Source: JASFRS01 sp050114795
Lineage (GTDB): Bacteria; Pseudomonadota; Alphaproteobacteria; Sphingomonadales; CAKZYD01
Assembly: GCA_050114795.1 (NCBI GenBank)
Contig: JASFRS010000156.1
Span: forward strand, 1-5,815
Length of the DNA: 5,815 bases
Direction of reading: 5' to 3'
Positions 1 through 5,815 of the stretch are shown here, piece by piece. Every line of letters begins with the position of its first letter. Positions within the stretch are counted from its first letter, which is position 1. A program made the translations under genes and the position numbers. The notes below the pieces were generated by a model. That model saw only the letters and a program-made list of their open reading frames with translations. It made no database searches and was not told where the DNA came from.

Positions 1-116
1 GTCTTAAAGACGTCGCGCAATTCCCAGACTTCAATCTCAACACAGCGCCCCCAATGCCAGAACCTTTCATCAAATTAAAGACTTATGAGTCAAAAATTGA
101 CGGTAGGTCAGAATGA
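1..116 (+). CDS. Possible 3' end of an unidentified plus-strand gene (partial)
   Basis: One plus-strand frame is open from base 3 to a TGA at 114-116, giving 37 residues that end in SKIDGRSE; the 5' part lies outside the window. I do not recognise the family. Support is circumstantial: the frame stops 6 bases before the tgt stop codon, as expected for tightly packed convergent genes, and the composition (PDFNL, PPMPEPF, IKLKTYE) reads like real protein. Against it, 38 open codons can occur by chance, GC at third positions is not distinctive, and a minus-strand frame starting at 70 is also open to the window edge, though without a visible ribosome binding site. If real, its start and function depend on sequence to the left. 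Confidence 0.4.
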   Translation, partial: LKDVAQFPDFNLNTAPPMPEPFIKLKTYESKIDGRSE

Positions 117-122
117 CTGGAA

Positions 123-1271
123 TTAAATAGGGTCTATATCGCCTTCTTCCCGTCGCGCATGGAAATCTCTTTTAAAGCCTGCAAAATTCCCTGCGGTGAT
201 AGCAGACCTCATATCTGCCATTAGGTCCTGGTAATATTGCAGATTATGTCGGGTCAAAAGCATCGCACCCAAAATTTCGCCTGATTTGAATAGATGGTGC
301 AAATAAGCGCGAGAATAATTCTGACAAGCCGGACATGAACACTCTTCATCCAATTGCCGTGGGTCATCTTTATGACGTGCATTTTTGATGTTCACCGCCC
401 CACGGCGCGTAAAGCCCTGCCCTGTCCGCCCGGAACGGCTCGGCAAGACACAGTCAAACATGTCGATACCGCGCTCTACAGCGCCAACCAGATCATCCGG
501 CTTACCAACACCCATAAGATAACGCGGACGATCTTGGGGCAGCATAGGCACACTGAAATCGAGGGTATCGAACATTAATTCCTGCCCTTCACCTACAGCC
601 AGACCACCAACGGCATAACCATCAAATCCGATTTCCAAGAGATGATCCGTCGATTCCTGGCGTAAATTTTCAATCATGCTGCCTTGCTGAATACCAAAAA
701 GAGCTGCACGCGAAGCTTGCTCCTCATTCGCATCAAAGGCATCGCGTGAGCGACGCGCCCAACGCGCGGATAATTCCATGCTGATTCGTGCGTCATTAGG
801 CGTGCAGGGATAAGGCGTACATTCGTCTAAAACCATGACAATATCAGAGCCTAAAAGCCCTTGAATTTCCATGGACCGTTCCGGCGTCAGCAGGTGTTTG
901 GAGCCATCTAAATGTGATTGAAAGGCCACCCCCTCTTCGCTCATTTTCCGCAACTGTGCGAGGGACATAACCTGATATCCACCTGAATCCGTTAGGATAG
1001 GCCGTGGCCAGTTCATAAATTTATGCAGCCCACCAAGGCGCGCAACGCGCTCAGCTTCGGGGCGGAGCATGAGATGATATGTATTGCCTAGCAGGATATC
1101 AGCGCCGGTTTCCCGCACTTGTTCAGGCAACATGGCTTTCACAGTACCGGCTGTACCAACGGGCATGAAGGCAGGCGTACGAATGTCCCCCTTCTGCATT
1201 TGAATCCGGCCCGTTCGTGCAAGGCCATCTTTCGCTGATATCTCGAATTTGAAACGTGGCGCCTTAGTCAT
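123..1271 (-). CDS. tgt: tRNA-guanine transglycosylase (queuosine tRNA-ribosyltransferase)
   Basis: This cytoplasmic enzyme swaps guanine-34 for the precursor preQ1 in tRNAs with GUN anticodons, a committed step towards queuosine. The 382-residue protein is full length for the bacterial family (about 375-386). Visible hallmarks are GNTYHL (62-67), TDSGGYQ (94-100) with general acid/base D95, VLDECTPYP (148-156) with D149, FGIQQG (192-197), YAVGGLAVG (219-227), and MFDCVLPSR (271-279) with nucleophile D273. The zinc site is C311, C313, C316 and H342. All of these sit exactly seven residues below the Zymomonas mobilis numbering. C151 and V226 match the residues that distinguish bacterial preQ1-type enzymes from eukaryotic queuine-type ones. 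The ATG overlaps the queA stop as ATGA, with GAAGG a few bases upstream, so translation is probably coupled to queA. No convincing terminator follows the TAA. Confidence 0.97.
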   Translation of the reverse strand: MTKAPRFKFEISAKDGLARTGRIQMQKGDIRTPAFMPVGTAGTVKAMLPEQVRETGADILLGNTYHLMLRPEAERVARLGGLHKFMNWPRPILTDSGGYQVMSLAQLRKMSEEGVAFQSHLDGSKHLLTPERSMEIQGLLGSDIVMVLDECTPYPCTPNDARISMELSARWARRSRDAFDANEEQASRAALFGIQQGSMIENLRQESTDHLLEIGFDGYAVGGLAVGEGQELMFDTLDFSVPMLPQDRPRYLMGVGKPDDLVGAVERGIDMFDCVLPSRSGRTGQGFTRRGAVNIKNARHKDDPRQLDEECSCPACQNYSRAYLHHLFKSGEILGAMLLTRHNLQYYQDLMADMRSAITAGNFAGFKRDFHARREEGDIDPI

Positions 1272-2314
1272 ATGCCTTCATTTCGATGCAATAAACACGC
1301 ATCGCCATAAGAATAAAATCGATAGCCCGACGCAATAGCATGTTCATAAGCTGAACGCATTGTATCAAGCCCTGAAAATGCCGAAACCAACATGAATAAT
1401 GTCGATTTCGGCAGATGAAAATTCGTCATAAGCACATCAACAGCCCGGAATTTATATCCGGGTGTGATGAAAATATCGGTGTCCCCTGAGAAAGGGCGAA
1501 CCACACCGTCTTCACCTGTGGCACTTTCCAGCAGCCTCAACGATGTCGTACCAACAGCCACAATTCTACGGCCTTCAGCTTTGGCAGTATTCAGTTTTTC
1601 AGCCGCGTGCGCGCTTAATTCACCCCATTCTTCATGCATGACGTGATCGCGGGTGTCTTCAACTTTAACCGGCAAGAAGGTCCCAGCCCCCACATGTAAA
1701 GTCAGATGCAGCCGCTCAACGCCCCTTTCTTCCAGGGCTTTAAACAGATCAGGCGTAAAATGCAGGCCGGCGGTTGGTGCCGCAACAGCACCGCTGTTTT
1801 GCGCATAAATCGTCTGATAATCACTGTTGTCTGAAGAACCAACAGAACGTTGACTGGCAATATAAGGTGGCAACGGCATAACACCATGAAGCTGTAGAGC
1901 TGCCTCCACACTCACACCATCCGCGCAGTCCAGGCGTAAGGTAATCTCGCCACCCTCGGCTTTATCCAGAACATGAGCGCTCATATCATCGCCCACATGG
2001 ATATCATCACCCACGCGAAGTCGTTTGGCGTTTTTAACAAAGGCACGCCAGACATTCGCGCTCTCACGTTTATGCAGCGTTATTTCGACCCGCGCCTGCC
2101 CGCGAATGCCCTTTAACCGCGCCGGTATGACTTTGGTGTCATTAACCACCAAAATATCACCGGGCTGCAACAAGTCCGGCAGTTGAGAGACCTGTGCATC
2201 CTGTAACCCAGTTGCTCCATTTACGACAAGCATGCGCGCTTGATCGCGCGGCTCTATGGGAGCAAGCGCGATCCGCTCCTGCGGTAAGTGGAAATCAAAC
2301 AGGTCAACACGCAC
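1268..2314 (-). CDS. queA: S-adenosylmethionine:tRNA ribosyltransferase-isomerase
   Basis: QueA transfers and isomerises the ribosyl part of S-adenosylmethionine onto preQ1 already placed in tRNA, giving epoxyqueuosine. It therefore acts directly after Tgt, encoded just downstream. The 348 residues match the usual length (about 340-360). Family motifs are an N-terminal VDLFDFHLP, MPLPPYI (146-152), YQTIYA (166-171), GAVAAPTAGLHF (175-186), LHVGAGTFLPV (206-216), TDIFITPGY (279-287), NFHLPKSTLFMLVSAF (298-313) and YRFYSYGDA (331-339). The start is GTG at 2314. An in-frame TGA lies about five codons upstream, and the family N-terminus (MRVxxFDF) begins exactly here, so GTG is the best choice, although the Shine-Dalgarno match is poor. 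Residue C340 occupies the place where YGDAM is common, a conservative oddity. The gene follows the cyclophilin gene after 43 bases and overlaps tgt by four. Confidence 0.97.
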   Translation of the reverse strand: MRVDLFDFHLPQERIALAPIEPRDQARMLVVNGATGLQDAQVSQLPDLLQPGDILVVNDTKVIPARLKGIRGQARVEITLHKRESANVWRAFVKNAKRLRVGDDIHVGDDMSAHVLDKAEGGEITLRLDCADGVSVEAALQLHGVMPLPPYIASQRSVGSSDNSDYQTIYAQNSGAVAAPTAGLHFTPDLFKALEERGVERLHLTLHVGAGTFLPVKVEDTRDHVMHEEWGELSAHAAEKLNTAKAEGRRIVAVGTTSLRLLESATGEDGVVRPFSGDTDIFITPGYKFRAVDVLMTNFHLPKSTLFMLVSAFSGLDTMRSAYEHAIASGYRFYSYGDACLLHRNEGI

Positions 2315-2357
2315 TGGAATTTCACTTCAGTTTAAATGGGGATAATACCCCCAAAAA

Positions 2358-2894
2358 TCACTGCCCTTCGACGTCAGCAGCAATTTGCGCTTTAATGATC
2401 CGATCAGGTTCTGCCGGCGGCTCACCCCGCGCAATCGCATCCACATATTCCATACCGCTGATAACTCGACCCCAAACCGTATAGGTTTCATCAAGGCGAA
2501 AATTCGGCTGGAACATAATGAAGAATTGGCTATTTGCACTGTCTTCAGATTGCGCCCGCGCCATAGAGACCGCACCACGCAAATGAGGCAAGTCGTTAAA
2601 TTCCGCTTTCAAATCAGGAAGCTCAGATCCGCCAGCGCCTGTGCCTTGAGGATCGCCGGTTTGTGCCATGAAACCTTCTATTACGCGGTGAAACAGAAGG
2701 CCGTCATAAAAACCCTGCCTGGTTAACTTCTTGATACGCTCGACATGGTTTGGAGCTTTATCAGGACGCATTAAGATCGCCACGCGACCACCGGTTGATA
2801 AATCCAAATAGAGCGTGTTTTCTAAATCTTGCGCGCCCACAGGAGCGTGTCCAAGACCAACCAATGTTCCAAGCAAAATCATCAAGCGCTTCAT
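2358..2894 (-). CDS. Exported cyclophilin-type peptidyl-prolyl cis-trans isomerase
   Basis: This 178-residue protein is a single cyclophilin domain that catalyses proline cis-trans isomerisation and probably acts in the periplasm. Residues 1-21 form a signal peptide: KR at 2-3, a hydrophobic stretch to about 14, and a likely cut after VGA (19-21) before QD. The domain shows LLFHRVIEGFMAQTGDPQG (66-84), with catalytic R70 plus F75, M76 and Q78, RGAVSMAR (106-113), and SANSQFFI (119-126). By alignment with human cyclophilin A (R55, F60, Q63, Q111, F113) the active site is intact. The position of the cyclosporin-contacting tryptophan (W121) is R133, which predicts weak cyclosporin binding. The ATG is preceded by AAGG nine bases upstream. 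It lies 81 bases after coaD and 43 before queA, all on one strand, so co-transcription is likely. I give no symbol because ppiA and ppiB naming is inconsistent in this class. Confidence 0.93.
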   Translation of the reverse strand: MKRLMILLGTLVGLGHAPVGAQDLENTLYLDLSTGGRVAILMRPDKAPNHVERIKKLTRQGFYDGLLFHRVIEGFMAQTGDPQGTGAGGSELPDLKAEFNDLPHLRGAVSMARAQSEDSANSQFFIMFQPNFRLDETYTVWGRVISGMEYVDAIARGEPPAEPDRIIKAQIAADVEGQ

Positions 2895-2975
2895 CTTGTC
2901 TTACCTTTTTTAGCGAGGGTCCAGCTCTTTAGGCTCAGGCCATAAAGATTTCCCAACCGTCTGTCCAGCGATCAG

Positions 2976-3485
2976 CTATTTTTTTGAAGTCTGCACCTTA
3001 GCCAATACATCCTGCGCCACACGGGCAGGTACAAAGTCTGAGATTTCACCGCCATAAACAGCGATTTCTTTCACCAACCTTGAAGCAATGGGTTGTAGTG
3101 CTGCATCGGCCATAAGAAAGACCGTTTCTATGGCCGGATTAAGGCGTTGGTTCATGCCTGCCATTTGAAACTCATATTCAAAGTCGGAAACAGCGCGAAG
3201 TCCGCGAATGATAACCATAGCATTCTGAGACACAGCGAAATCCATAAGCAGACTATCAAAGGACACAACTTCAATTTGTCCGCCATCCGCATTTGTCAGA
3301 TGTTCCGTCTCCCGCCTGACGATGGCCACACGTTCTTCCAATGTAAACATCGGTGACTTACCGGGGTTTGTTGCCACACCGACAACCAAGCGGTCGACAA
3401 GCTTTACCCCTCTGCGGATGATATCAAGATGTCCCCGCGTTATCGGGTCAAAAGTCCCTGGATAGACACCAATGCGTTCGGTCAT
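2976..3485 (-). CDS. coaD: Phosphopantetheine adenylyltransferase
   Basis: CoaD joins ATP and 4'-phosphopantetheine to give dephospho-CoA and pyrophosphate, the penultimate step of coenzyme A synthesis, in the cytoplasm. The 169-residue protein carries the nucleotidyltransferase motif GTFDPITRGH (10-19; the T-x-G-H motif, with catalytic H19), NPGKSP with K43, IIRGLRAVSDFEYEFQMAG (92-110), and a C-terminal SRLVKEIAVYGGEISDFVP (135-153). The frame stays open 26 codons further upstream to an ATG at 3563. That extension is cysteine- and alanine-rich and unlike the family, whose N-terminus is M-x(1-3)-R-IGVYPGTFDP, so I start at 3485. A GGGG run eight bases upstream is the only Shine-Dalgarno-like element, and it is weak. 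It is the first gene of the cluster running through the cyclophilin, queA and tgt, and is divergent from ompW. It stops with TAG. Confidence 0.95.
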   Translation of the reverse strand: MTERIGVYPGTFDPITRGHLDIIRRGVKLVDRLVVGVATNPGKSPMFTLEERVAIVRRETEHLTNADGGQIEVVSFDSLLMDFAVSQNAMVIIRGLRAVSDFEYEFQMAGMNQRLNPAIETVFLMADAALQPIASRLVKEIAVYGGEISDFVPARVAQDVLAKVQTSKK

Positions 3486-3580
3486 TTGGAAAACCCCAAG
3501 CCATTTATTTCTCCCCAACAATGCTGCACACGCACAAAAAGCGCAAGCCCTGCTGTAAGACATTGGTTACAATAAGAAAA

Positions 3581-3586
3581 TTTATA
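3581..3586 (-). promoter_or_regulatory. Candidate -10 element for the coaD cluster
   Basis: On the minus strand these bases read TATAAA, close to the sigma-70 -10 consensus, in the only intergenic region upstream of coaD. A start about seven bases downstream would leave a leader of about 90 bases. No good -35 hexamer is seen at 16-18 bases spacing (TTGTCG lies only seven bases away), so this is a tentative call. Confidence 0.2.
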
Positions 3587-3619
3587 CCCCCTGCGACAAA
3601 AAGACATGGGCACAAAAAA

Positions 3620-3633
3620 TTGATGTCGCTCAA
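3620..3633. promoter_or_regulatory. Candidate FNR/FixK-type (CRP-FNR family) binding site
   Basis: The sequence TTGAT-GTCG-CTCAA matches the FNR/FnrL/FixK consensus TTGAT-N4-ATCAA at nine of ten defined positions. It lies in the coaD-ompW divergent intergenic region, 99 bases before the ompW start codon. If it acted as a class II activator site centred at -41.5, transcription would start near 3668 and the -10 would be TAGTCT (3656-3661), a weak hexamer of the kind common at activator-dependent promoters. The alternative -10, TATGAT at 3667-3672, would put the site near -52, which is a less usual spacing. OmpW genes are oxygen/FNR-responsive in enterobacteria, which makes the assignment sensible, but binding is inferred. 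Confidence 0.45.
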
Positions 3634-3666
3634 AGTCCCCAGACCATGCAGCACCTAGTCTGCCCT

Positions 3667-3672
3667 TATGAT
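3667..3672 (+). promoter_or_regulatory. Candidate -10 element for ompW
   Basis: TATGAT matches the sigma-70 -10 consensus TATAAT at five of six positions and lies 60 bases upstream of the ompW start codon, which would give a leader of about 54 bases. No recognisable TTGACA-like -35 lies 16-18 bases upstream, which suggests either activator dependence or that TAGTCT at 3656-3661 is used instead. Confidence 0.3.
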
Positions 3673-3720
3673 TTTGGTGAGGCACAGCGCATGAAAATCA
3701 GCGCTTTGTCAGCTGGGGGT

Positions 3721-3726
3721 AAGGAG
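3721..3726 (+). promoter_or_regulatory. Strong ribosome binding site fixing the ompW start
   Basis: AAGGAG sits six bases upstream of the ATG at 3733, a near-ideal Shine-Dalgarno sequence and spacing. It decides the start: the same frame is open back to an ATG at 3646, but that one has no comparable site and would bury the signal peptide behind 29 extra residues. Confidence 0.85.
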
Positions 3727-3732
3727 AAACTC

Positions 3733-4374
3733 ATGTTTAAAAAGACACCACTCATCGCATCTGCGATTATTGCATTCGCCGGTGCTGCATTTGTTGCACC
3801 TGCGAGCGCACAAGATAGCCCATGGCAAGTCCGCGTCCGCGGCATTGTCGTAGTTCCTGATGAAAGCGCAACGATTGAAGCCGTTGGTGGCGATGTAAAT
3901 ATTGACACTCAAGTGGTGCCGGAATTGGATATTTCCTATTTCTTCACTGACAATATTTCTACGGAACTGATCTTGGCAGTCAGCCCACATGACATTGGCG
4001 CTGTTGGCACCGCCGCAGGCAGCTTTCCAATTGGCAGTACGACTTTGTTGCCGCCTTCATTAACGCTGCAATATCATTTGCCATTTGATGATGTTTTTGT
4101 CCCTTATGTAGGTGCCGGTATCAATTACACTTTCTTTTTGGACGAAGACCCTAAAGGCCCGGTGGTTAATGATATTAACCTGGATGACAGCTTTGGTTGG
4201 GTCTTACAGACCGGTGTCGACATCAATGTCTCTGAAAAATGGTTTTTGAACCTCGATATGAAGAAAATCTGGCTGGATACGGATGCGCGGATTGATACCA
4301 CCTTGGGTACGGTCAATGCCGATGTGAATATCCATCCATGGATCTTTGGATTTGGGTTTGGATATCGATTCTAA
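3733..4374 (+). CDS. ompW: OmpW-family outer membrane beta-barrel protein
   Basis: The 213-residue precursor is a predicted eight-stranded outer membrane barrel of the OmpW family, whose members form narrow hydrophobic channels thought to admit small hydrophobic molecules. The signal peptide is clear: KK at 3-4, a hydrophobic core (about 6-22) and an ASA cut site at 24-26, giving a mature start QDSPWQVRVRG. Family signatures follow: VPELDISYFFTDNIS, LILAVSPHDIG, LLPPSLTLQYHLPF, VPYVGAGINYTFF, a helix-region-like DDSFGWVLQTGVDI, FLNLDMKKIWLDTDA and a closing IFGFGFGYRF. The terminal phenylalanine is the usual signal for outer membrane assembly. It is the only plus-strand gene between gyrA and coaD and has its own apparent promoter region, ribosome site and terminator, so it is probably monocistronic. 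The exact substrate cannot be read from sequence. Confidence 0.93.
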   Translation: MFKKTPLIASAIIAFAGAAFVAPASAQDSPWQVRVRGIVVVPDESATIEAVGGDVNIDTQVVPELDISYFFTDNISTELILAVSPHDIGAVGTAAGSFPIGSTTLLPPSLTLQYHLPFDDVFVPYVGAGINYTFFLDEDPKGPVVNDINLDDSFGWVLQTGVDINVSEKWFLNLDMKKIWLDTDARIDTTLGTVNADVNIHPWIFGFGFGYRF

Positions 4375-4391
4375 ATCAATACAATTCAGAA

Positions 4392-4433
4392 AAGAAAAGC
4401 CCCTCAAACAAAAGTGCTTGAGGGGCTTTTCTT
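4392..4433. terminator. Bidirectional rho-independent terminator between ompW and gyrA
   Basis: Bases 4392-4407 and 4418-4433 are perfect reverse complements: a 16-bp stem with a GC core (GCCCCTC/GAGGGGC) around a 10-base loop. The 5' arm starts with AAGAAAA and the 3' arm ends in TTTTCTT, so each strand has a U-rich tail in its own transcript. It begins 17 bases after the ompW stop and, read on the other strand, three bases after the gyrA stop. One element therefore serves both convergent genes. Confidence 0.92.
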
Positions 4434-4436
4434 ATA

Positions 4437-5815
4437 TTATTCTTCAGCGTCCTCTAAAGGCTCCTGATCCTCATCCTGTTCCTGGATGGTGGCAACGGAA
4501 ACAACCTGTTCCCCTTCATCCACACGGAATAACGTCACACCTTGGGTTGAACGACCGGCAATACGAATTTCATCCACGCCGGTTCGAATGATTTTACCCT
4601 TATTGGTGATAAGAAGAATCTGATCTTTTTCATCAACAGGGCCCGAGACTACGACTTTGCCGTTCCGTTCAGAGGTATCAATATTAACAACCCCCTGACC
4701 ACCGCGACCGATCCTTGAATATTCGAAGGAGGAGGTCCGCTTGCCATAACCGTTTTCAGTTACGGTCAATATGAATTGCTCCAAGCGTTCAAATTCTGCG
4801 GTTCGTTCAGCACTCAAAACACGCTCACCCGGCTCACTCTTCCAGCTTGCCGCTTTAAGATACTGATCGCGCTCTTCACGTGTGATGTTAGCACTTTCAT
4901 GGCCCAACAACACAGCAAGCGACATCACTTCGTCACCCTGAGCAAGCTTCATGCCCCGAACACCAGTTGATGTACGGCCTTTGAAAACACGCAGATCGCC
5001 AACCGAGAAGCGGATCGATTTACCATTGCGGCTGGCAAGGAAAATATCGTCATCTTCTCCGCATAGGCTAACCCCAATCAACCTGTCATCAGACCCCTCA
5101 ACAAAGCGGATGGCAATCTTGCCATTTGATGGCACATTGGTGAAATCCGCCATAGAATTGCGACGGACATTCCCTTTAGCCGTGGCAAAGACCACATTAA
5201 GCGCGCCCCACTCATTTTCATCTTCAGGTAGCGGTAGGATCGTTGAAATAGTTTCGCCCTGAGCCAGCGGTAACAGATTAATAAGCGGTCGCCCGCGAGC
5301 CTGAGGCCCCCCTTCCGGCAGCTTCCAAACTTTCAAGCGATAAACCTGCCCAAGGTTGGAGAAAAACAGCACCGGCGTATGGGTCGACGCAACAAAGACC
5401 TTTGTAAGAACATCCTCATCCCGCGTTGACATGCCGGAGCGGCCTTTACCACCACGGCGTTGCGCACGATAAGTCGCTAAAGGCACACGCTTGATATAGC
5501 CGGATACAGTCACAGTAACGACCATATCTTCGCGCTGGATTAAATCCTCATCGTCGATGTCGCCAAAAGCACCCTCAACGATTTCTGTCCTGCGATCATC
5601 AGCAAATTCTTCACGAACGGCTGTCAGCTCTTCACGCAGAACCTGATACAAGCGCACGCGATCACGAAGGATTTCCAAAAGCTCTTCAATGCGCGTTGCC
5701 AATTCTTTCAGTTCACCACCAATATCATCACGACCAAGTGCCGTCAGGCGATGCAAACGCAATTCAAGAATGGCTTTCACCTGCTCTTCGGTTAAGCGAT
5801 AAGTTTTTGCATCGC
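4437..5815 (-). CDS. gyrA: DNA gyrase subunit A, C-terminal part (5' end outside the window)
   Basis: About 458 C-terminal residues are visible; the frame runs through the right edge with DAKTYRLTEEQVKAI, so the GTG at 5780 is internal and not a start. Gyrase introduces negative supercoils using ATP; GyrA provides the cleavage tyrosine (not in this window) and the DNA-wrapping C-terminal domain. Visible are the end of the coiled-coil/tower region (ILELRLHRLTALGR, then a charged helix) and the GyrA-box QRRGGKG at 5442-5462, which separates GyrA from ParC. Six blade-like repeats carry GYIKRV, GQVYRL, GNVRRN, GKSIRF, GYGKRT and GKIIRT. Between blades four and five is a charged insertion of about 45 residues (around HESANITREERDQYLK), which I believe is common in alphaproteobacterial GyrA. 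The tail is acidic (QDEDQEPLEDAEE). It ends with TAA against the shared terminator. Confidence 0.97.
   Translation of the reverse strand, partial: DAKTYRLTEEQVKAILELRLHRLTALGRDDIGGELKELATRIEELLEILRDRVRLYQVLREELTAVREEFADDRRTEIVEGAFGDIDDEDLIQREDMVVTVTVSGYIKRVPLATYRAQRRGGKGRSGMSTRDEDVLTKVFVASTHTPVLFFSNLGQVYRLKVWKLPEGGPQARGRPLINLLPLAQGETISTILPLPEDENEWGALNVVFATAKGNVRRNSMADFTNVPSNGKIAIRFVEGSDDRLIGVSLCGEDDDIFLASRNGKSIRFSVGDLRVFKGRTSTGVRGMKLAQGDEVMSLAVLLGHESANITREERDQYLKAASWKSEPGERVLSAERTAEFERLEQFILTVTENGYGKRTSSFEYSRIGRGGQGVVNIDTSERNGKVVVSGPVDEKDQILLITNKGKIIRTGVDEIRIAGRSTQGVTLFRVDEGEQVVSVATIQEQDEDQEPLEDAEE

Noticed and set aside
354..578. Plus-strand open frame opposite tgt
   Set aside because: It overlaps the zinc-site and nucleophile region of tgt, which is unmistakably coding on the other strand.
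2315..2357. A preQ1 riboswitch in front of queA
   Set aside because: The gap has a small GC hairpin followed by an A/U-rich stretch, which superficially recalls the preQ1-I class. The loop is only about seven bases and lacks the class consensus, and the hairpin overlaps no start-codon sequestration element that I can identify.
2194..2484. Plus-strand open frame spanning the queA 5' end and the cyclophilin 3' end
   Set aside because: It lies opposite two well-supported genes, crosses their boundary and has no family-like motifs or ribosome site. It is a shadow frame.
2385..2726. Plus-strand open frame of 113 codons opposite the cyclophilin
   Set aside because: It is entirely antisense to a gene with intact cyclophilin motifs, and its translation is low-complexity and Arg/Ile-rich without recognisable domains.
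3593..3629. Inverted repeat GCGACA...TGTCGC in the coaD-ompW intergenic region
   Set aside because: The arms are only six bases with a 25-base spacer, and a competing five-base pair set (GACAT/ATGTC) lies inside. This is within chance expectation and overlaps the better-supported FNR-like palindrome.
4951..5262. Plus-strand open frame of 103 codons opposite gyrA
   Set aside because: It is antisense to conserved GyrA blades. The Ser/Arg/Pro-rich translation is typical of a complementary-strand frame.
5778..5780. GTG as a start codon for the gyrA fragment
   Set aside because: The frame continues upstream to the window edge with GyrA-like residues (YRLTEEQ), so this valine is internal and the gene is cut by the window.

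Overview
This window looks like ordinary core chromosome from an alphaproteobacterium of moderate GC content (roughly half GC by eye). The evidence is the gene order gyrA - coaD - secreted cyclophilin - queA - tgt on one strand, which recurs in this class, together with alphaproteobacterial-looking protein sequences. These include a TGT whose key residues all align with the Zymomonas enzyme at a constant offset of seven. Genus cannot be settled from the sequence alone.

Layout from left to right. Bases 1-116 probably hold the last 37 codons of an unidentified plus-strand gene. It converges on tgt with a 6-base gap. From 3485 down to 123 runs a minus-strand cluster: coaD (CoA biosynthesis), an exported peptidyl-prolyl isomerase, queA and tgt. 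queA and tgt overlap by four bases (ATGA) and carry out two steps of queuosine tRNA modification. A 247-base intergenic region (3486-3732) separates coaD from the divergently read ompW, an OmpW-family outer membrane beta-barrel (3733-4374, plus strand). That intergenic region contains a near-consensus FNR/FixK-type palindrome, a candidate -10 hexamer and a strong Shine-Dalgarno sequence for ompW. ompW converges on the 3' end of gyrA, whose minus-strand frame runs off the right edge of the window. A perfect 16-bp hairpin with flanking A and T tracts lies between the two stop codons and should terminate both genes.

Functionally, the minus-strand genes are housekeeping: DNA supercoiling, CoA synthesis, periplasmic protein folding and tRNA wobble modification. 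The one accessory-looking element is the ompW unit, a self-contained promoter-gene-terminator cassette placed between gyrA and coaD, possibly under oxygen control. I found no mobile element, CRISPR array, RNA gene or novel multi-gene system. The most useful leads are the candidate FNR box, the placement of ompW and the bidirectional terminator.
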